Shown: positions 8,899 to 17,420 of the stretch, in pieces
How the letters are laid out: every line of letters starts with the position of its first letter
Position numbering within the stretch: the first letter of the stretch is position 1
Source: Mycolicibacterium neworleansense
GTDB lineage: Bacteria > Actinomycetota > Actinomycetes > Mycobacteriales > Mycobacteriaceae
Length of the DNA stretch: 64,000 bases
Direction: 5' to 3'
NCBI RefSeq assembly: GCF_001245615.1
Contig: NZ_CWKH01000002.1
Location: 682,001-746,000 of the forward strand
Notes under the pieces: generated by a model
Told to the model about the DNA's origin: nothing
What the model saw: the letters and a program-made list of their open reading frames with translations, nothing else
The model's database searches: none
Position numbers and translations under genes: made by a program

Positions 8899-10108
8899 TC
8901 GAGCTGTCCAGAGGCGGCACCGGCCGCTCATTGCGGTACTCCCAGCGCCGCAACGCCTCCCGGCACGGTGACTCCACCAGCGCGTAACTCACCGCGGCCA
9001 GCGCGAAGCCGAACACCAGGGTCAGCACCAGCACGATCAGCATCTGCCCGTTGAACAGGAACTCCCCGATCATCGGGAACACCATGGCCAACGCCGCCAG
9101 ATGCCAGACGAACAGTCCGTAAGACCAGCGGCCCAGCGTGACCATCACCCGGTTGCCCAGGATCGGGTGCGCGGTGTCGGGGTGATCGAGGACCAGTGGA
9201 GCCAGCAGGGCGCCCGCGACGATCGCGCCCATCGCGGTCTTCAGCGTGACCTGGCCGACCGAGCCCGGGCGCAGCCCTTCCAGGCCGGCCAGCGGCGAGG
9301 CCGCGATCCCGAACGCCACCGCGGCGATGACTGCCATCAGCACCCGGCGCCGGGCCAGCCGGTGCACCCAGCCGAATGGGCTCACCGTGAGTTCAGCCAG
9401 CACCATGCCCGCGGCGAACCAGGAGAAGAATGCCGGCGGCCAGTTCCACGGATTGAGCCCGGTGGTGCCGTCGAACGGGATGCGCACCCACAACAGGCTC
9501 AGCGCCGCCAGCGCCATGATCACGCCGATGCGGGCGCGCACCGGCAGGCGTCGCGCCAACAGAGCCAGCACCGGCAACGCCAGATAGAAACTGACCTCGA
9601 CCGACAGGCTCCACATCTGGGTCAGCCCGGCGGTCAGCGTCAACGGCACATAGATCTGGGTCAGGGTCAGGTTCGCCAGCCAGACCGTCAGATCGGCCTT
9701 GGCCTCCGGAAGCAACAGGATGATCACCACCACGGCCACCACGTAGCCGGGCATGATGCGCACGATGCGGGATCGCAGGTAGTGGCCGGTGCGCGGGCGG
9801 GGGCGCAGCCCGCGGGCGGCCGCGGCGTGACCCCGCCACAGCAGAAAACCCGAGAGCGCGAAGAACACCGCGACCGCCAGGTCGAACCGGCCGAAGAACC
9901 GGCCGGTCACCCCGGTGGTGTGCCCGGTCTGGAAGGCGACGTGGGTGAGCACCACACCCATGGCCGCGCAGGCGCGCATGCCTTCGACGGCCGGGAGAAA
10001 ACTGCGTGTTCCCCCGACTTGCTCCGAACCGGTGTCCGGGTCCGATGCTCCGGTCGCCACGGCGACCAGTGTGCCGCGCCGTGGCAACCCCGCCAAACTG
10101 CGGGTCAA
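8861..10108 (-). CDS. Acyltransferase-3 family membrane protein (Rv0228-type)
   Basis: 415 residues with about ten hydrophobic segments. Family motifs are FLPAVEGMRACAAMGVVLTHV, with the reactive-type histidine, DLAVAVFFALSGFLL, RSRIVRIMPGYVV and QMWSLSVEVSFYLALP. These inner-membrane enzymes O-acylate extracytoplasmic glycans or glycolipids. The position beside the Rv0227c and Rv0226c homologues reproduces M. tuberculosis synteny. The first ~35 residues are hydrophilic and poorly conserved in type, so a later start (for example the GTG encoding the V of VATGASDPD) is possible. The C-terminal tail overlaps the convergent ligase gene. Confidence 0.85.
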   Translation of the reverse strand: MTRSLAGLPRRGTLVAVATGASDPDTGSEQVGGTRSFLPAVEGMRACAAMGVVLTHVAFQTGHTTGVTGRFFGRFDLAVAVFFALSGFLLWRGHAAAARGLRPRPRTGHYLRSRIVRIMPGYVVAVVVIILLLPEAKADLTVWLANLTLTQIYVPLTLTAGLTQMWSLSVEVSFYLALPVLALLARRLPVRARIGVIMALAALSLLWVRIPFDGTTGLNPWNWPPAFFSWFAAGMVLAELTVSPFGWVHRLARRRVLMAVIAAVAFGIAASPLAGLEGLRPGSVGQVTLKTAMGAIVAGALLAPLVLDHPDTAHPILGNRVMVTLGRWSYGLFVWHLAALAMVFPMIGEFLFNGQMLIVLVLTLVFGFALAAVSYALVESPCREALRRWEYRNERPVPPLDSSITDEPEPAPAAR

Positions 10109-10214
10109 CGCACCCGCGCGATGTCACCGGAGTAAGTGATGGCCTTAAATAGTGCTGTTAGGGTCGAACGGGTTTGCCTCACGACGAGTTGGCCCACACT
10201 GAAGGAGGCCCGGT

Positions 10215-11405
10215 TTGAACCGCGCAGTGGCGCTGCGTATCGCGGCATGCGGACTGATGGGGCTGGGAGCAGCCCTGCTGATTGCCGCACTGTTGCTGAC
10301 CACCTATACCAAGGGCAAGATCGCCAAGATCCCGCTCAACCTGGATGCGAGCCTGGTCAGCGAGGGGACCGCGACCGCTTTCGATCCGGAATCGCTGGTG
10401 GCCGAGAAGTTCTCTGTGGACCGCAACGTGCCGGTGGCACTGCAGCAGCAGGTCAGCGTGGAGTCTCCGTCGAACGCCGAGGTGGTGACGCTGCAGGTGG
10501 GCAGCACGCTGAAGCGCACCGACCGGCAGAAGGACTCCGGCCTGCTGTTGGCGATGGTCGACACCGTCACCATGGACCGCAGCACGGCGCTGGCCGTGTC
10601 CAGCGACAACAACCCGGGCGGGGCGCTGCAGAAGCCCCGGGCCATCGAGGACGAGAAGCCGCCGACGAATGTCGCGCTGCCGCACGAGGGCCTGACCTAC
10701 CGGTTCCCGTTCGACACCGAGAAGAAGACGTACCCGTTCTTCGACCCGATCGCGCAGAAGCCGTTCGACGCAAACTACGACGGTGAAGAAGACGTCAACG
10801 GATTGACCACCTACCGGTTCATCCAGAACGTGGGCTATGACTCCGACGGCAAGCTGGCCGAGCCCGTGAAGTACTCCTCGCTCTACGAGGACGACGCCGA
10901 CAGCTCGGTCACCGCAAGCGCGGCGATGTGGGGTGTGCCCGGCGAACCCGACGAGCGGATCACGATGGACCGCTTCTACGCCGCGCAGCGCACCTTCTGG
11001 GTGGACCCGATGTCGGGCACCATCGTCAAGGCGCAGGACCACGGCTATCAGTACTACGCACGGGACGCTCTCAAGCCCGAGGTGACCTACGTCGACTACA
11101 AGGTCACCTACAACGAGGAGACCGTGGAATCCCAGGTCGCGGCTGCTCAGGACGAGCGTGACCGGGTGTCGCTGTGGACCCGCGTCCTGCCGATCACGTT
11201 CACCGCGCTGGGCCTGCTGGCCTTGGTCGGTGGCGCGGTGGTGGGTTCGTTCGCGGTGCGCGCCGAGTCCACGCTGATCGATCCCGGCCTCGACACCGCC
11301 GACCACGGCTTCTTCAACACCCAGGGCTTCCAAGTGCCCGGCGCCGAGGCCAAGACCGAGAAACTACCGGCTCAACGGCCGTCCGACCTACCACCGGACC
11401 GGTAG
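10215..11405 (+). CDS. DUF3068 membrane-anchored protein (Rv0227c-type)
   Basis: 396 residues. TTG at 10215 is used because a strong GAAGGAGG lies at 10201-10208; the GTG at 10227 is an alternative. There is one N-terminal membrane segment (GLMGLGAALLIAALLLTTY, about 15-33), a large extracytoplasmic beta-rich domain with repeated YRF/PFFDPIAQKP-type motifs, and a second membrane segment near 315-340 (LPITFTALGLLALVGGAVVG). That layout is typical of DUF3068, which also covers corynebacterial PorA-linked proteins. In M. tuberculosis the homologue is envelope-associated and reported essential; the molecular role is unknown. It is followed immediately by the next membrane-protein gene. Confidence 0.87.
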   Translation: MNRAVALRIAACGLMGLGAALLIAALLLTTYTKGKIAKIPLNLDASLVSEGTATAFDPESLVAEKFSVDRNVPVALQQQVSVESPSNAEVVTLQVGSTLKRTDRQKDSGLLLAMVDTVTMDRSTALAVSSDNNPGGALQKPRAIEDEKPPTNVALPHEGLTYRFPFDTEKKTYPFFDPIAQKPFDANYDGEEDVNGLTTYRFIQNVGYDSDGKLAEPVKYSSLYEDDADSSVTASAAMWGVPGEPDERITMDRFYAAQRTFWVDPMSGTIVKAQDHGYQYYARDALKPEVTYVDYKVTYNEETVESQVAAAQDERDRVSLWTRVLPITFTALGLLALVGGAVVGSFAVRAESTLIDPGLDTADHGFFNTQGFQVPGAEAKTEKLPAQRPSDLPPDR

Positions 11406-11407
11406 AT

Positions 11408-13123
11408 CTGCGTCTTCGCTCCGCCCTGCTGCCGGCCTACGCGCTGGCACTGTCGTTACTGGTAACCGGGCCCCTGCTGGGGCCCGGTTATCTGCTTTTG
11501 CGCGACGCGGTCTCCACCCCGCGCTCGTATCTGACCGATGCGGCGCTGGGACTGACCGAGGCCGCGCCGCGGGCGCTGCCCCAGGACTTCTTCGTGGCGC
11601 TGACCTCCGCCGTGCTCGACGGCGGGGTGGTCGTCAAGGTGTTGTTGGTGGCGGGCCTCTGGCTGGCCGGCTGGGGCGCCGCGCGGCTCGCCTCGACAGT
11701 CCTTGGGTCCGGTCCACCCGGCCAGTTCCTCGCGGCGACTCTGGCCATCTGGAATCCGTATGTGGCCGAACGACTGCTGCAGGGGCACTGGAGCCTGCTG
11801 GTCGGCTATGGCTGCCTGCCCTGGGTGGCGGTCTGTGTGCTGCGGCTGCGCACGATGCCGGGCGCTGCGGCGGCGTGGGGCCTGCTGTTCTGGATCGCGT
11901 TGGCCGGGTTGACGCCGACGGGCCTGATGCTGGCCGCCACGGTCGCGCTCGTGTGCGTCGCGGCCCCCGGCGCCGGATGGACGCGGCTGCGGGCCTGCGC
12001 CCTCGCACTCGGGGCCGCTGTCCTTGCCGCGACACCCTGGCTGGTGTCCGCAGCCGTCGGTGGAACAGTGTCCTCGCCGGAGTCGGCGGCCGGCGTCCAC
12101 GCCTTCGCCGCCAGAGCCGAACCCGGCCTGGCCACCCTTGGCAGCCTGGCCGGCCTGGGCGGCATCTGGAACGGCGAAGCGGTACCCGATTCGCGCACAA
12201 CGCTTTTCGCGGTAGTGGCGACTGCCGTGCTGCTCGGCATCGTGGCGCTGGGTCTGCCGGTGGTGGCGCGCGACCGCGCGGTGCTACCGCTGCTGGTGCT
12301 GGCCGCGGTGGCGGTTCTGATCCCGGCGGCGATGGCCACCGGCCCCGGGCTCGCGTTCGTCGATGCGACGATCCGCGCCGTTCCCGGCCTCGGCGTGCTG
12401 CGCGACGGGCAGAAGTGGGTAGCCCTGGCCATGCCCGGCTACACACTGGCCGCGGCTGCCGCTCCGGTGACGCTGCGCCGGTTGCGGGTGCCGTTGGCGG
12501 CTTCGGCCGCGGTGGGTTGTGCGGCGCTGATCGCGGTGTTGCCCGACTTGGCCTGGGGTGTGGGCAATCAGATGCGCGCGGTGCAGTACCCGGCAGGCTG
12601 GGCGGCCGCGGCCGCCCACATCAACGCCGACCCCCGACCGGTGGTGGCCCTCCCACCGGACAGCATGAGGTTGTTCTACTGGACCGGTGCCGCACCGGTG
12701 CTCGATCCGCTGCCCCGGTGCCTGCGCGCCGAGGTGCTCTCGACCGGCGATCTGGTGATCGGCGGTCAGGTGGTACCCGGCGAGGGAACACGCGCCCGCG
12801 AAGTCCAGGATCTGCTGCGTTCGGGCGCCGATCGCCGGACAATGGCCGACGCCGGTGTCGGCTGGCTGGTGGTCGAAACCAATGGTGTGCCTGCCGAACT
12901 GGATCTTCCGGTGGCATATCGGGATGGCGATATCGCCGTGTACCGGATCGGCGGCGACCACCCCGCCTCACCTCACCGAGGGGTGTTGATCGCGGCGCAT
13001 CTGGTCTGGCTGCTGGCCCTGATCGGCGGGGCGGTGGGGATGGCGGTCAGCTTCTGGCGGGGACGCCGGCGGCGTGGATCGCGCGAGACCTTACCGTGGC
13101 AAAGGAAACCGAGACGGACGTAA
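11408..13123 (+). CDS. Large polytopic membrane protein (Rv0226c-type)
   Basis: About 571 residues if started near the preceding gene's stop, close to the 576 I recall for Rv0226c. It contains a dozen or more hydrophobic segments, an NPYVAERLLQGHW motif near residue 115, a GLGVLRDGQKW motif, and a C-terminal soluble part before a last membrane helix. NPYV/ERLLQGHW recalls membrane glycosyltransferase-like proteins, but I cannot assign a reaction. The start is a problem: between the GTG at 11174, deep inside the previous gene, and a late TTG around 11502 there is no ATG, GTG or TTG in frame. CTG at 11408, 3 bases past the upstream stop, is the best guess. Confidence 0.8.
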   Translation: MRLRSALLPAYALALSLLVTGPLLGPGYLLLRDAVSTPRSYLTDAALGLTEAAPRALPQDFFVALTSAVLDGGVVVKVLLVAGLWLAGWGAARLASTVLGSGPPGQFLAATLAIWNPYVAERLLQGHWSLLVGYGCLPWVAVCVLRLRTMPGAAAAWGLLFWIALAGLTPTGLMLAATVALVCVAAPGAGWTRLRACALALGAAVLAATPWLVSAAVGGTVSSPESAAGVHAFAARAEPGLATLGSLAGLGGIWNGEAVPDSRTTLFAVVATAVLLGIVALGLPVVARDRAVLPLLVLAAVAVLIPAAMATGPGLAFVDATIRAVPGLGVLRDGQKWVALAMPGYTLAAAAAPVTLRRLRVPLAASAAVGCAALIAVLPDLAWGVGNQMRAVQYPAGWAAAAAHINADPRPVVALPPDSMRLFYWTGAAPVLDPLPRCLRAEVLSTGDLVIGGQVVPGEGTRAREVQDLLRSGADRRTMADAGVGWLVVETNGVPAELDLPVAYRDGDIAVYRIGGDHPASPHRGVLIAAHLVWLLALIGGAVGMAVSFWRGRRRRGSRETLPWQRKPRRT

Positions 13124-13221
13124 CTGGTGATCCAGCGGGAGGCGCCCCGTTCATCCGTGATAGCTTTCAGATCGCGTTGCCTTCTGATTTGCTGGTTTGA
13201 TGTAGCGCAGCAAACGACTCT

Positions 13222-13353
13222 TTAGGAGTCCTTCGGCCAGTATCCCAAGCCTCGAGCGCCTGCTCCGGAGAAATGTAGGACGCGAAGAATAACGGCCTTG
13301 GCTTGCAAGCGTTCACCGACGAACGTGTCGGCCTGAACAAGCCCGTCGGCATA
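13222..13353 (-). pseudogene. Out-translated tail of the WXG-type gene
   Basis: Beyond the TGA at 13354-13356 the same frame stays open for 43 codons to TAA at 13222-13224 and begins YADGLVQADTFVGERLQAKA, which reads as a natural continuation of the helical protein upstream. A Trp codon (TGG) to TGA change would explain it. The last ~20 codons look degraded. The interval 13124-13221 holds nothing else that I recognise. Confidence 0.5.
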
Positions 13354-13809
13354 TCAGCGAAAGTCCTCGGCGTGCTCCGCAGCGGCCTTGTTCCGCTCGA
13401 CGATCGTGGTGATGTCCCACCTACGGGCGTCGGTCACCAAAAGGTCTTCGTCGACGTTGAACCCGGCATCCTCGGCCGCTTTGATCGCGGTGACTACCTC
13501 GGACCGGGCGGTGGTGACGTCGCGGCGGCCGTTCTCGGCGATATCGGCGGCCTCCCGCAGGACAGTGCTCTGATTGCCGACCACCACGCAATCAGCGGTC
13601 ACCCGATCCAGGGCCGCGTCTTTCGCATCACCCTCCCAGGTGGTGCCACCCGGTGAAGCGATGTTGGTGCGGTGCTGAGCGAACGCACCCTCAGAACGAG
13701 TGGCTGCCTGCCGCCACTCGGTCGCCGCGGTGTCCAGATAGGAGGTGTCCCAGTTCTCGATCTTCGACCGGGTCAACCCTGCGCTGTCATCGGAGGAAGC
13801 TGGACTCAC
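13354..13809 (-). CDS. WXG-motif ESX-associated-type protein, probably truncated
   Basis: 151 residues, GTG start overlapping the previous gene's stop by 4 bases. The protein is largely helical with LDTAATEWRQAATRSEGAF, a helix hairpin carrying TWEGDAKDAA (a W-x-G turn), and a third helix with coiled-coil character. This matches the N-terminal module of mycobacterial Rv0026-type proteins that pair with a DUF2580 partner and resemble ESX/type VII substrates. In such proteins a longer C-terminal part follows; here translation stops right after AEHAEDFR at a TGA that interrupts an otherwise continuing frame. Either a short functional form or a pseudogene. Confidence 0.65.
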   Translation of the reverse strand: MSPASSDDSAGLTRSKIENWDTSYLDTAATEWRQAATRSEGAFAQHRTNIASPGGTTWEGDAKDAALDRVTADCVVVGNQSTVLREAADIAENGRRDVTTARSEVVTAIKAAEDAGFNVDEDLLVTDARRWDITTIVERNKAAAEHAEDFR

Positions 13810-14084
13810 ACGGTCACCGTGATCGCATCGTGCCCGTCGGAGTCGGTGCTGTCATAACGGGCACTGCTGACCGAGAGGTCGCCGGCCTGACCCCTCATCA
13901 GCTCCCGCTGACGCTCCCGCATTCGGGTGAGCGCCGCGTTGACCGCGGCGACTCCGGCCGCGCTGGATTGCGAGGATGCTGGGCTGCAGGCCTGTGCGCC
14001 GCTCAGTTCGGTCGCCGCGACGACATCGCTGCTGGTGGCCGCGACCCGCAGGCCGCCAGCATCGACTTCGAGTTCGTTTGCCAT
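13806..14084 (-). CDS. DUF2580-type ESX-associated small protein
   Basis: 92 residues from the ATG at 14084. It reads MANELEVDAGGLRVAATSSD and continues as one or two helices with MRERQRELMRGQAGDLSVSS, the pattern of DUF2580/ESX-1 secretion-associated proteins such as Rv0025. An upstream in-frame start at 14168 adds a tail with no family resemblance. It is the first gene of a two-gene operon; the GTGA overlap with the next gene signals translational coupling. It may chaperone or co-secrete the WXG partner, by analogy only. Divergent from the UvrD-like helicase gene. Confidence 0.7.
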   Translation of the reverse strand: MANELEVDAGGLRVAATSSDVVAATELSGAQACSPASSQSSAAGVAAVNAALTRMRERQRELMRGQAGDLSVSSARYDSTDSDGHDAITVTV

Positions 14085-14237
14085 GCCAATCCCCCAACCG
14101 GCTAACACGCTGATCGCGAGGTTACCGCATCGTGCGTACCCGGTTAGAAGCGATGCCGCCCTACCCACCTGTTAACCGAGTGAAATTCGTTAGATTGGTT
14201 TCTGCTCCATCTCTCCGCTCAGATTGGACAGTCAGCG

Positions 14238-16325
14238 TTGGCGAAGCTCGGTATCGACAAGGACTTTCTGCTGGAATTCGCAAAACTCGATCGCCCGGTT
14301 GCGGCGAAAGTTCGCGACGTCTTCGGCAAATTCGCCGAGGCGACACACACTGGAATCCACCTGGAGCCGATCAAGGCTGCCCGGGACAAGCGGTTGCACT
14401 CAATCCGGATTGACAAGTACTGGCGCGGGGTGGTTCTGAAACTCGACGACGGAGATTTCTACATCCTGCTGACGGTGCGCGGGCATGATGAGGCTTACGA
14501 CTGGGCCGCCAGACGGACAGTGGCGGTGAACCCTGCAACAGGCGTCATCGAACTGCGGGACGTCACAGCCCTGCAAGAGCTCACGGAACGCCAACCCGAG
14601 TCCACTGATTCCGCGCCGCTTTTAGTTCACGTCAAGGACAGCACACTCACCCGGCTCGGAGTCGATGAATCGGTGCTGCAACTTGCCCGCACCCTAACTG
14701 ATACAGCTCAGCTCGAAGCCGCGAAACCATTCGTGCCACAGTCGCAATGGGATGTTCTCTATGGACTTGCCGCCGGCCTTTCCCCAGACGAGGTATGGGC
14801 AGAGGTTGCGGCGCTTACCCCGCAGTCAGTGGATACCACGGATCTGAACGCAGCGGCTGAACGCACTCATAGCCGCATCGTCGTCGTGGACGGGCCGGAG
14901 GAGTTGCTGTCCGTGTTTGATCGCCCGCTCGACTGGTGGCGGGTCTTTCTCCACCCGTCTCAGCAACTGCTTGCCGAGAAATCGTTCTCCGGCCCGGCTC
15001 GGGTAACCGGAGGACCCGGGACAGGCAAGACCGTGGTTGCACTGCACCGTGCGTTCCGACTGGCCGAGCGCAACGACGGGCGCGTACTCTTCACCACCTT
15101 CACGTCAACACTGTCAGCGGCGCTGGATGCCGGGCTGGTCCTGTTGTCGGATTCACCCGGACGTGAATCGAACGTGCGCAACCGGATTGACGTGGTCCAC
15201 GTCGACAAGCTGGCCAACCAGATTGTGCGTGACGAGCATGGGTATCTCACCATCCTGGACGAACAGCAGCAGTCGGAACTATGGCAGGAACTGATCAACC
15301 AGCGCGGCGCCGGGTTCACCGCGACGTTCCTCGGCCTGGAATGGCGCGACGTAGTGCTCGCACAGAACATCGAATCCCTTGAACAGTATCTTGATTCGCA
15401 ACGGTCCGGCCGAGGACTCGCCCTCTCAGGCCGCCAACGTCAGGCGGTGTGGGCACTGATCGAGGACTTCGAATCAGCGCTCCGTGAGCGGAAGCTATGG
15501 ACGCATGAGTCGGTTCTCCGTGAGGCCTATCGGATTTCAGCGCGGAATGGCACCAAGCCATTCCGCCATGTTGTCATCGACGAAGCTCAAGATCTGAGTC
15601 CAATGCAATGGCGACTGCTGCGCGCGATCGTGCCGCAAGGACCAGACGACATGTTCATCGCGGGCGACTCGCACCAGCGGATCTATAACAACTACGTGAG
15701 CCTGCGAACGCTCAACATTCGGATTTCAGGGCGATCCAGCCGATTGAAGATCAACTACCGAACAACCGCCGAAATCCTTGCCTGGAGTCTCGGCATGATG
15801 CGCGGCGAACAGATCGACGACCTCGATGACGGGCTCGACACCCTGGCGGGTTGCCGCTCGGATGTACACGGTGCCCCGCCGACACTGCGTGGCTTCACGA
15901 CGAGCAAGCAAGAGTTGTCCTACATCGGCGACACCGTCCAAGGCTGGCTCGACGGCGGGGTGGCGGCGAACGAGATCGGAATTGCCGCCCGTACCAACTC
16001 CTATGCCGACCGAATCGCCGAGGAGTTGACGGCAGCGAACATCGCTGTTCAGACACTGCCGAACTCTGATCAGGCCGCAGTGGCGGTGGGAACGATGCAC
16101 CGGATGAAGGGCCTGGAATTCCGATGTGTTCTCGCCGCCGGAGTCAGCGATAGAGCTGTTCCGCTGCCTAAGGCAGTCCGGTCCTCTGACCTCGACAAGC
16201 GAGCGTACGCCATGGATCTGCTCCGTGAGCGCAGCCTGCTGTTCGTTGCCTGCACCCGTGCGCGGGAGGACCTGGTGGTGACATGGAACGGTAAGCCGAG
16301 CCCGTTCCTGGATGGCCACTTGTAA
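14238..16325 (+). CDS. RelE-like domain fused to UvrD-type SF1 helicase
   Basis: 695 residues, TTG start. Residues ~1-110 look like a RelE/ParE-fold domain: DFLLEFAKLDRPVAAKVRDVF, then LHSIRIDKYWRGVVLKLDDGDFYILLTVRGHDEAYDWAARR. Residues ~225-695 are a UvrD/Rep helicase with Walker A GGPGTGKT at 258-265, VIDEAQDLSP (motif II), GDSHQRIY, NYRTTAEI, GTMHRMKGLEF and LLFVACTRARED. No nuclease domain is visible. The fusion has been annotated in many bacteria without a defined role, and may couple a ribosome- or RNA-sensing fold to a DNA/RNA motor. Divergent from the DUF2580 gene and convergent, 24 bases away, with darG. Its codon use looks less GC-rich than the flanking core genes. Confidence 0.85.
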   Translation: MAKLGIDKDFLLEFAKLDRPVAAKVRDVFGKFAEATHTGIHLEPIKAARDKRLHSIRIDKYWRGVVLKLDDGDFYILLTVRGHDEAYDWAARRTVAVNPATGVIELRDVTALQELTERQPESTDSAPLLVHVKDSTLTRLGVDESVLQLARTLTDTAQLEAAKPFVPQSQWDVLYGLAAGLSPDEVWAEVAALTPQSVDTTDLNAAAERTHSRIVVVDGPEELLSVFDRPLDWWRVFLHPSQQLLAEKSFSGPARVTGGPGTGKTVVALHRAFRLAERNDGRVLFTTFTSTLSAALDAGLVLLSDSPGRESNVRNRIDVVHVDKLANQIVRDEHGYLTILDEQQQSELWQELINQRGAGFTATFLGLEWRDVVLAQNIESLEQYLDSQRSGRGLALSGRQRQAVWALIEDFESALRERKLWTHESVLREAYRISARNGTKPFRHVVIDEAQDLSPMQWRLLRAIVPQGPDDMFIAGDSHQRIYNNYVSLRTLNIRISGRSSRLKINYRTTAEILAWSLGMMRGEQIDDLDDGLDTLAGCRSDVHGAPPTLRGFTTSKQELSYIGDTVQGWLDGGVAANEIGIAARTNSYADRIAEELTAANIAVQTLPNSDQAAVAVGTMHRMKGLEFRCVLAAGVSDRAVPLPKAVRSSDLDKRAYAMDLLRERSLLFVACTRAREDLVVTWNGKPSPFLDGHL

Positions 16326-16349
16326 CGGCGCGTGCGACCGAGCGCCAAC

Positions 16350-17402
16350 TCAGACCCTCGGTGTCAATTCCCGCTCGCGCAACGCATTCCAGGCGGTCTC
16401 GATATGCTCGGCGGTGAACGTCAGTTTCTTCCTGGGTGTCCACCGGTGTACCTGCTCGACGGCTTCGCGCCAGTCGCCTGCAGCAGCCGCATCGTGTGAG
16501 GTCACCCAGTGCACCGATGCCAGGAGCTCCATGCCATAGCGTGACTCGAATCCGTCGATCATCTGCATCACCCGATCGACCCGTTCGCCGGTCTGCACAT
16601 GGTCGGCGAGAACGCGGTCGGCTTCCTCCTCGGCGCCAGGCAAGGTCTTCATCGCCTCGGCTTCCAGAACGGGCGCACTTGCATCACCGTACCCAGTGAT
16701 GAAATGCCCTTCGACTGTGGACAATACGTGCCGTAGGCTGTCGGCGTACGGACCGTAACGGCCCGGCTCGAACTTGAGATTCAACGGCTCGCCAGCTTCC
16801 TGCAGGAAGTACATCAGCTTTTGCATCTCGACCGGCGTAGCCCCGACCGCCAAGCGCGAGTACTGCGCCAGCAATGACACCAGCGATGCGCGGCCGACAG
16901 TCATCTTTGGCCGCACAGTTGCGTTGGGCATTTCCGATGCGGCCGGTGCGCCGTGTGGCGGATAGATCTTGACGTCGACGCCAGGCAGGTCTGCGAATGC
17001 GTTGACGATGAGCGGCTTCACGTCCGTCCAGTTCAGTCCGCCGTTGCCGCAGCCGAGTGGTGGAATCGCAATGGACGTGATCTCACGTTTCTGCACCACC
17101 GCAACCAGGTCGGCAAGGCCCGCGACAACGTCCGGCAGCTTCGAGGGCGCACGCCAGTGGCCTTTGGTCGGGAAATTGATGATGAACCGCGGCCCGTCCA
17201 GGGCACCTGTTTCCCAGATGTGCATGTGCCCGAGTTGCACGTCCCCGGCTTTGCAGGCCCGCGCATACTCCTTGAACATCGCGGGGTAGGCCTTCTTGAA
17301 CTGCAGCGCGATGCCTTTTCCCATCACGCCGACGGTGTTAACCGTGTTCACCAGGGCATCGGCATCTGCTTGCAGCAGGTTGCCTTCCTCGCTGGTGATC
17401 AT
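16350..17402 (-). CDS. darG: DarG-type macrodomain antitoxin (DNA ADP-ribosylglycohydrolase)
   Basis: 350 residues. Residues 1-160 are a macrodomain: EEGNLLQADADALVNTVNTVGVMGKGIALQFKKAYP, with ADP-ribose-binding loops at GVMGKGIA and IPPLGCGNGGLNW. Residues ~165-350 form the helical C-terminal domain found in DarG (SLLAQYSRLAVGATPVEMQKLMYFLQEAG, KFEPGRYGPYADSLRHVL). DarG removes the ADP-ribose that DarT places on single-stranded DNA and also binds the toxin. It starts 18 bases after the darT stop with a GGAG ribosome site, the standard darT-darG order. It ends convergently with the RelE-UvrD gene. Confidence 0.92.
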   Translation of the reverse strand: MITSEEGNLLQADADALVNTVNTVGVMGKGIALQFKKAYPAMFKEYARACKAGDVQLGHMHIWETGALDGPRFIINFPTKGHWRAPSKLPDVVAGLADLVAVVQKREITSIAIPPLGCGNGGLNWTDVKPLIVNAFADLPGVDVKIYPPHGAPAASEMPNATVRPKMTVGRASLVSLLAQYSRLAVGATPVEMQKLMYFLQEAGEPLNLKFEPGRYGPYADSLRHVLSTVEGHFITGYGDASAPVLEAEAMKTLPGAEEEADRVLADHVQTGERVDRVMQMIDGFESRYGMELLASVHWVTSHDAAAAGDWREAVEQVHRWTPRKKLTFTAEHIETAWNALRERELTPRV

Positions 17403-17420
17403 GGCGGTATCTCCACGTGG

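Noticed and set aside
10163..10176. KstR-like sequence TCGAACGGGTTTGC upstream of the DUF3068 gene
   Set aside because: It misses the final base of the consensus, and there is no known link of this gene to sterol control.
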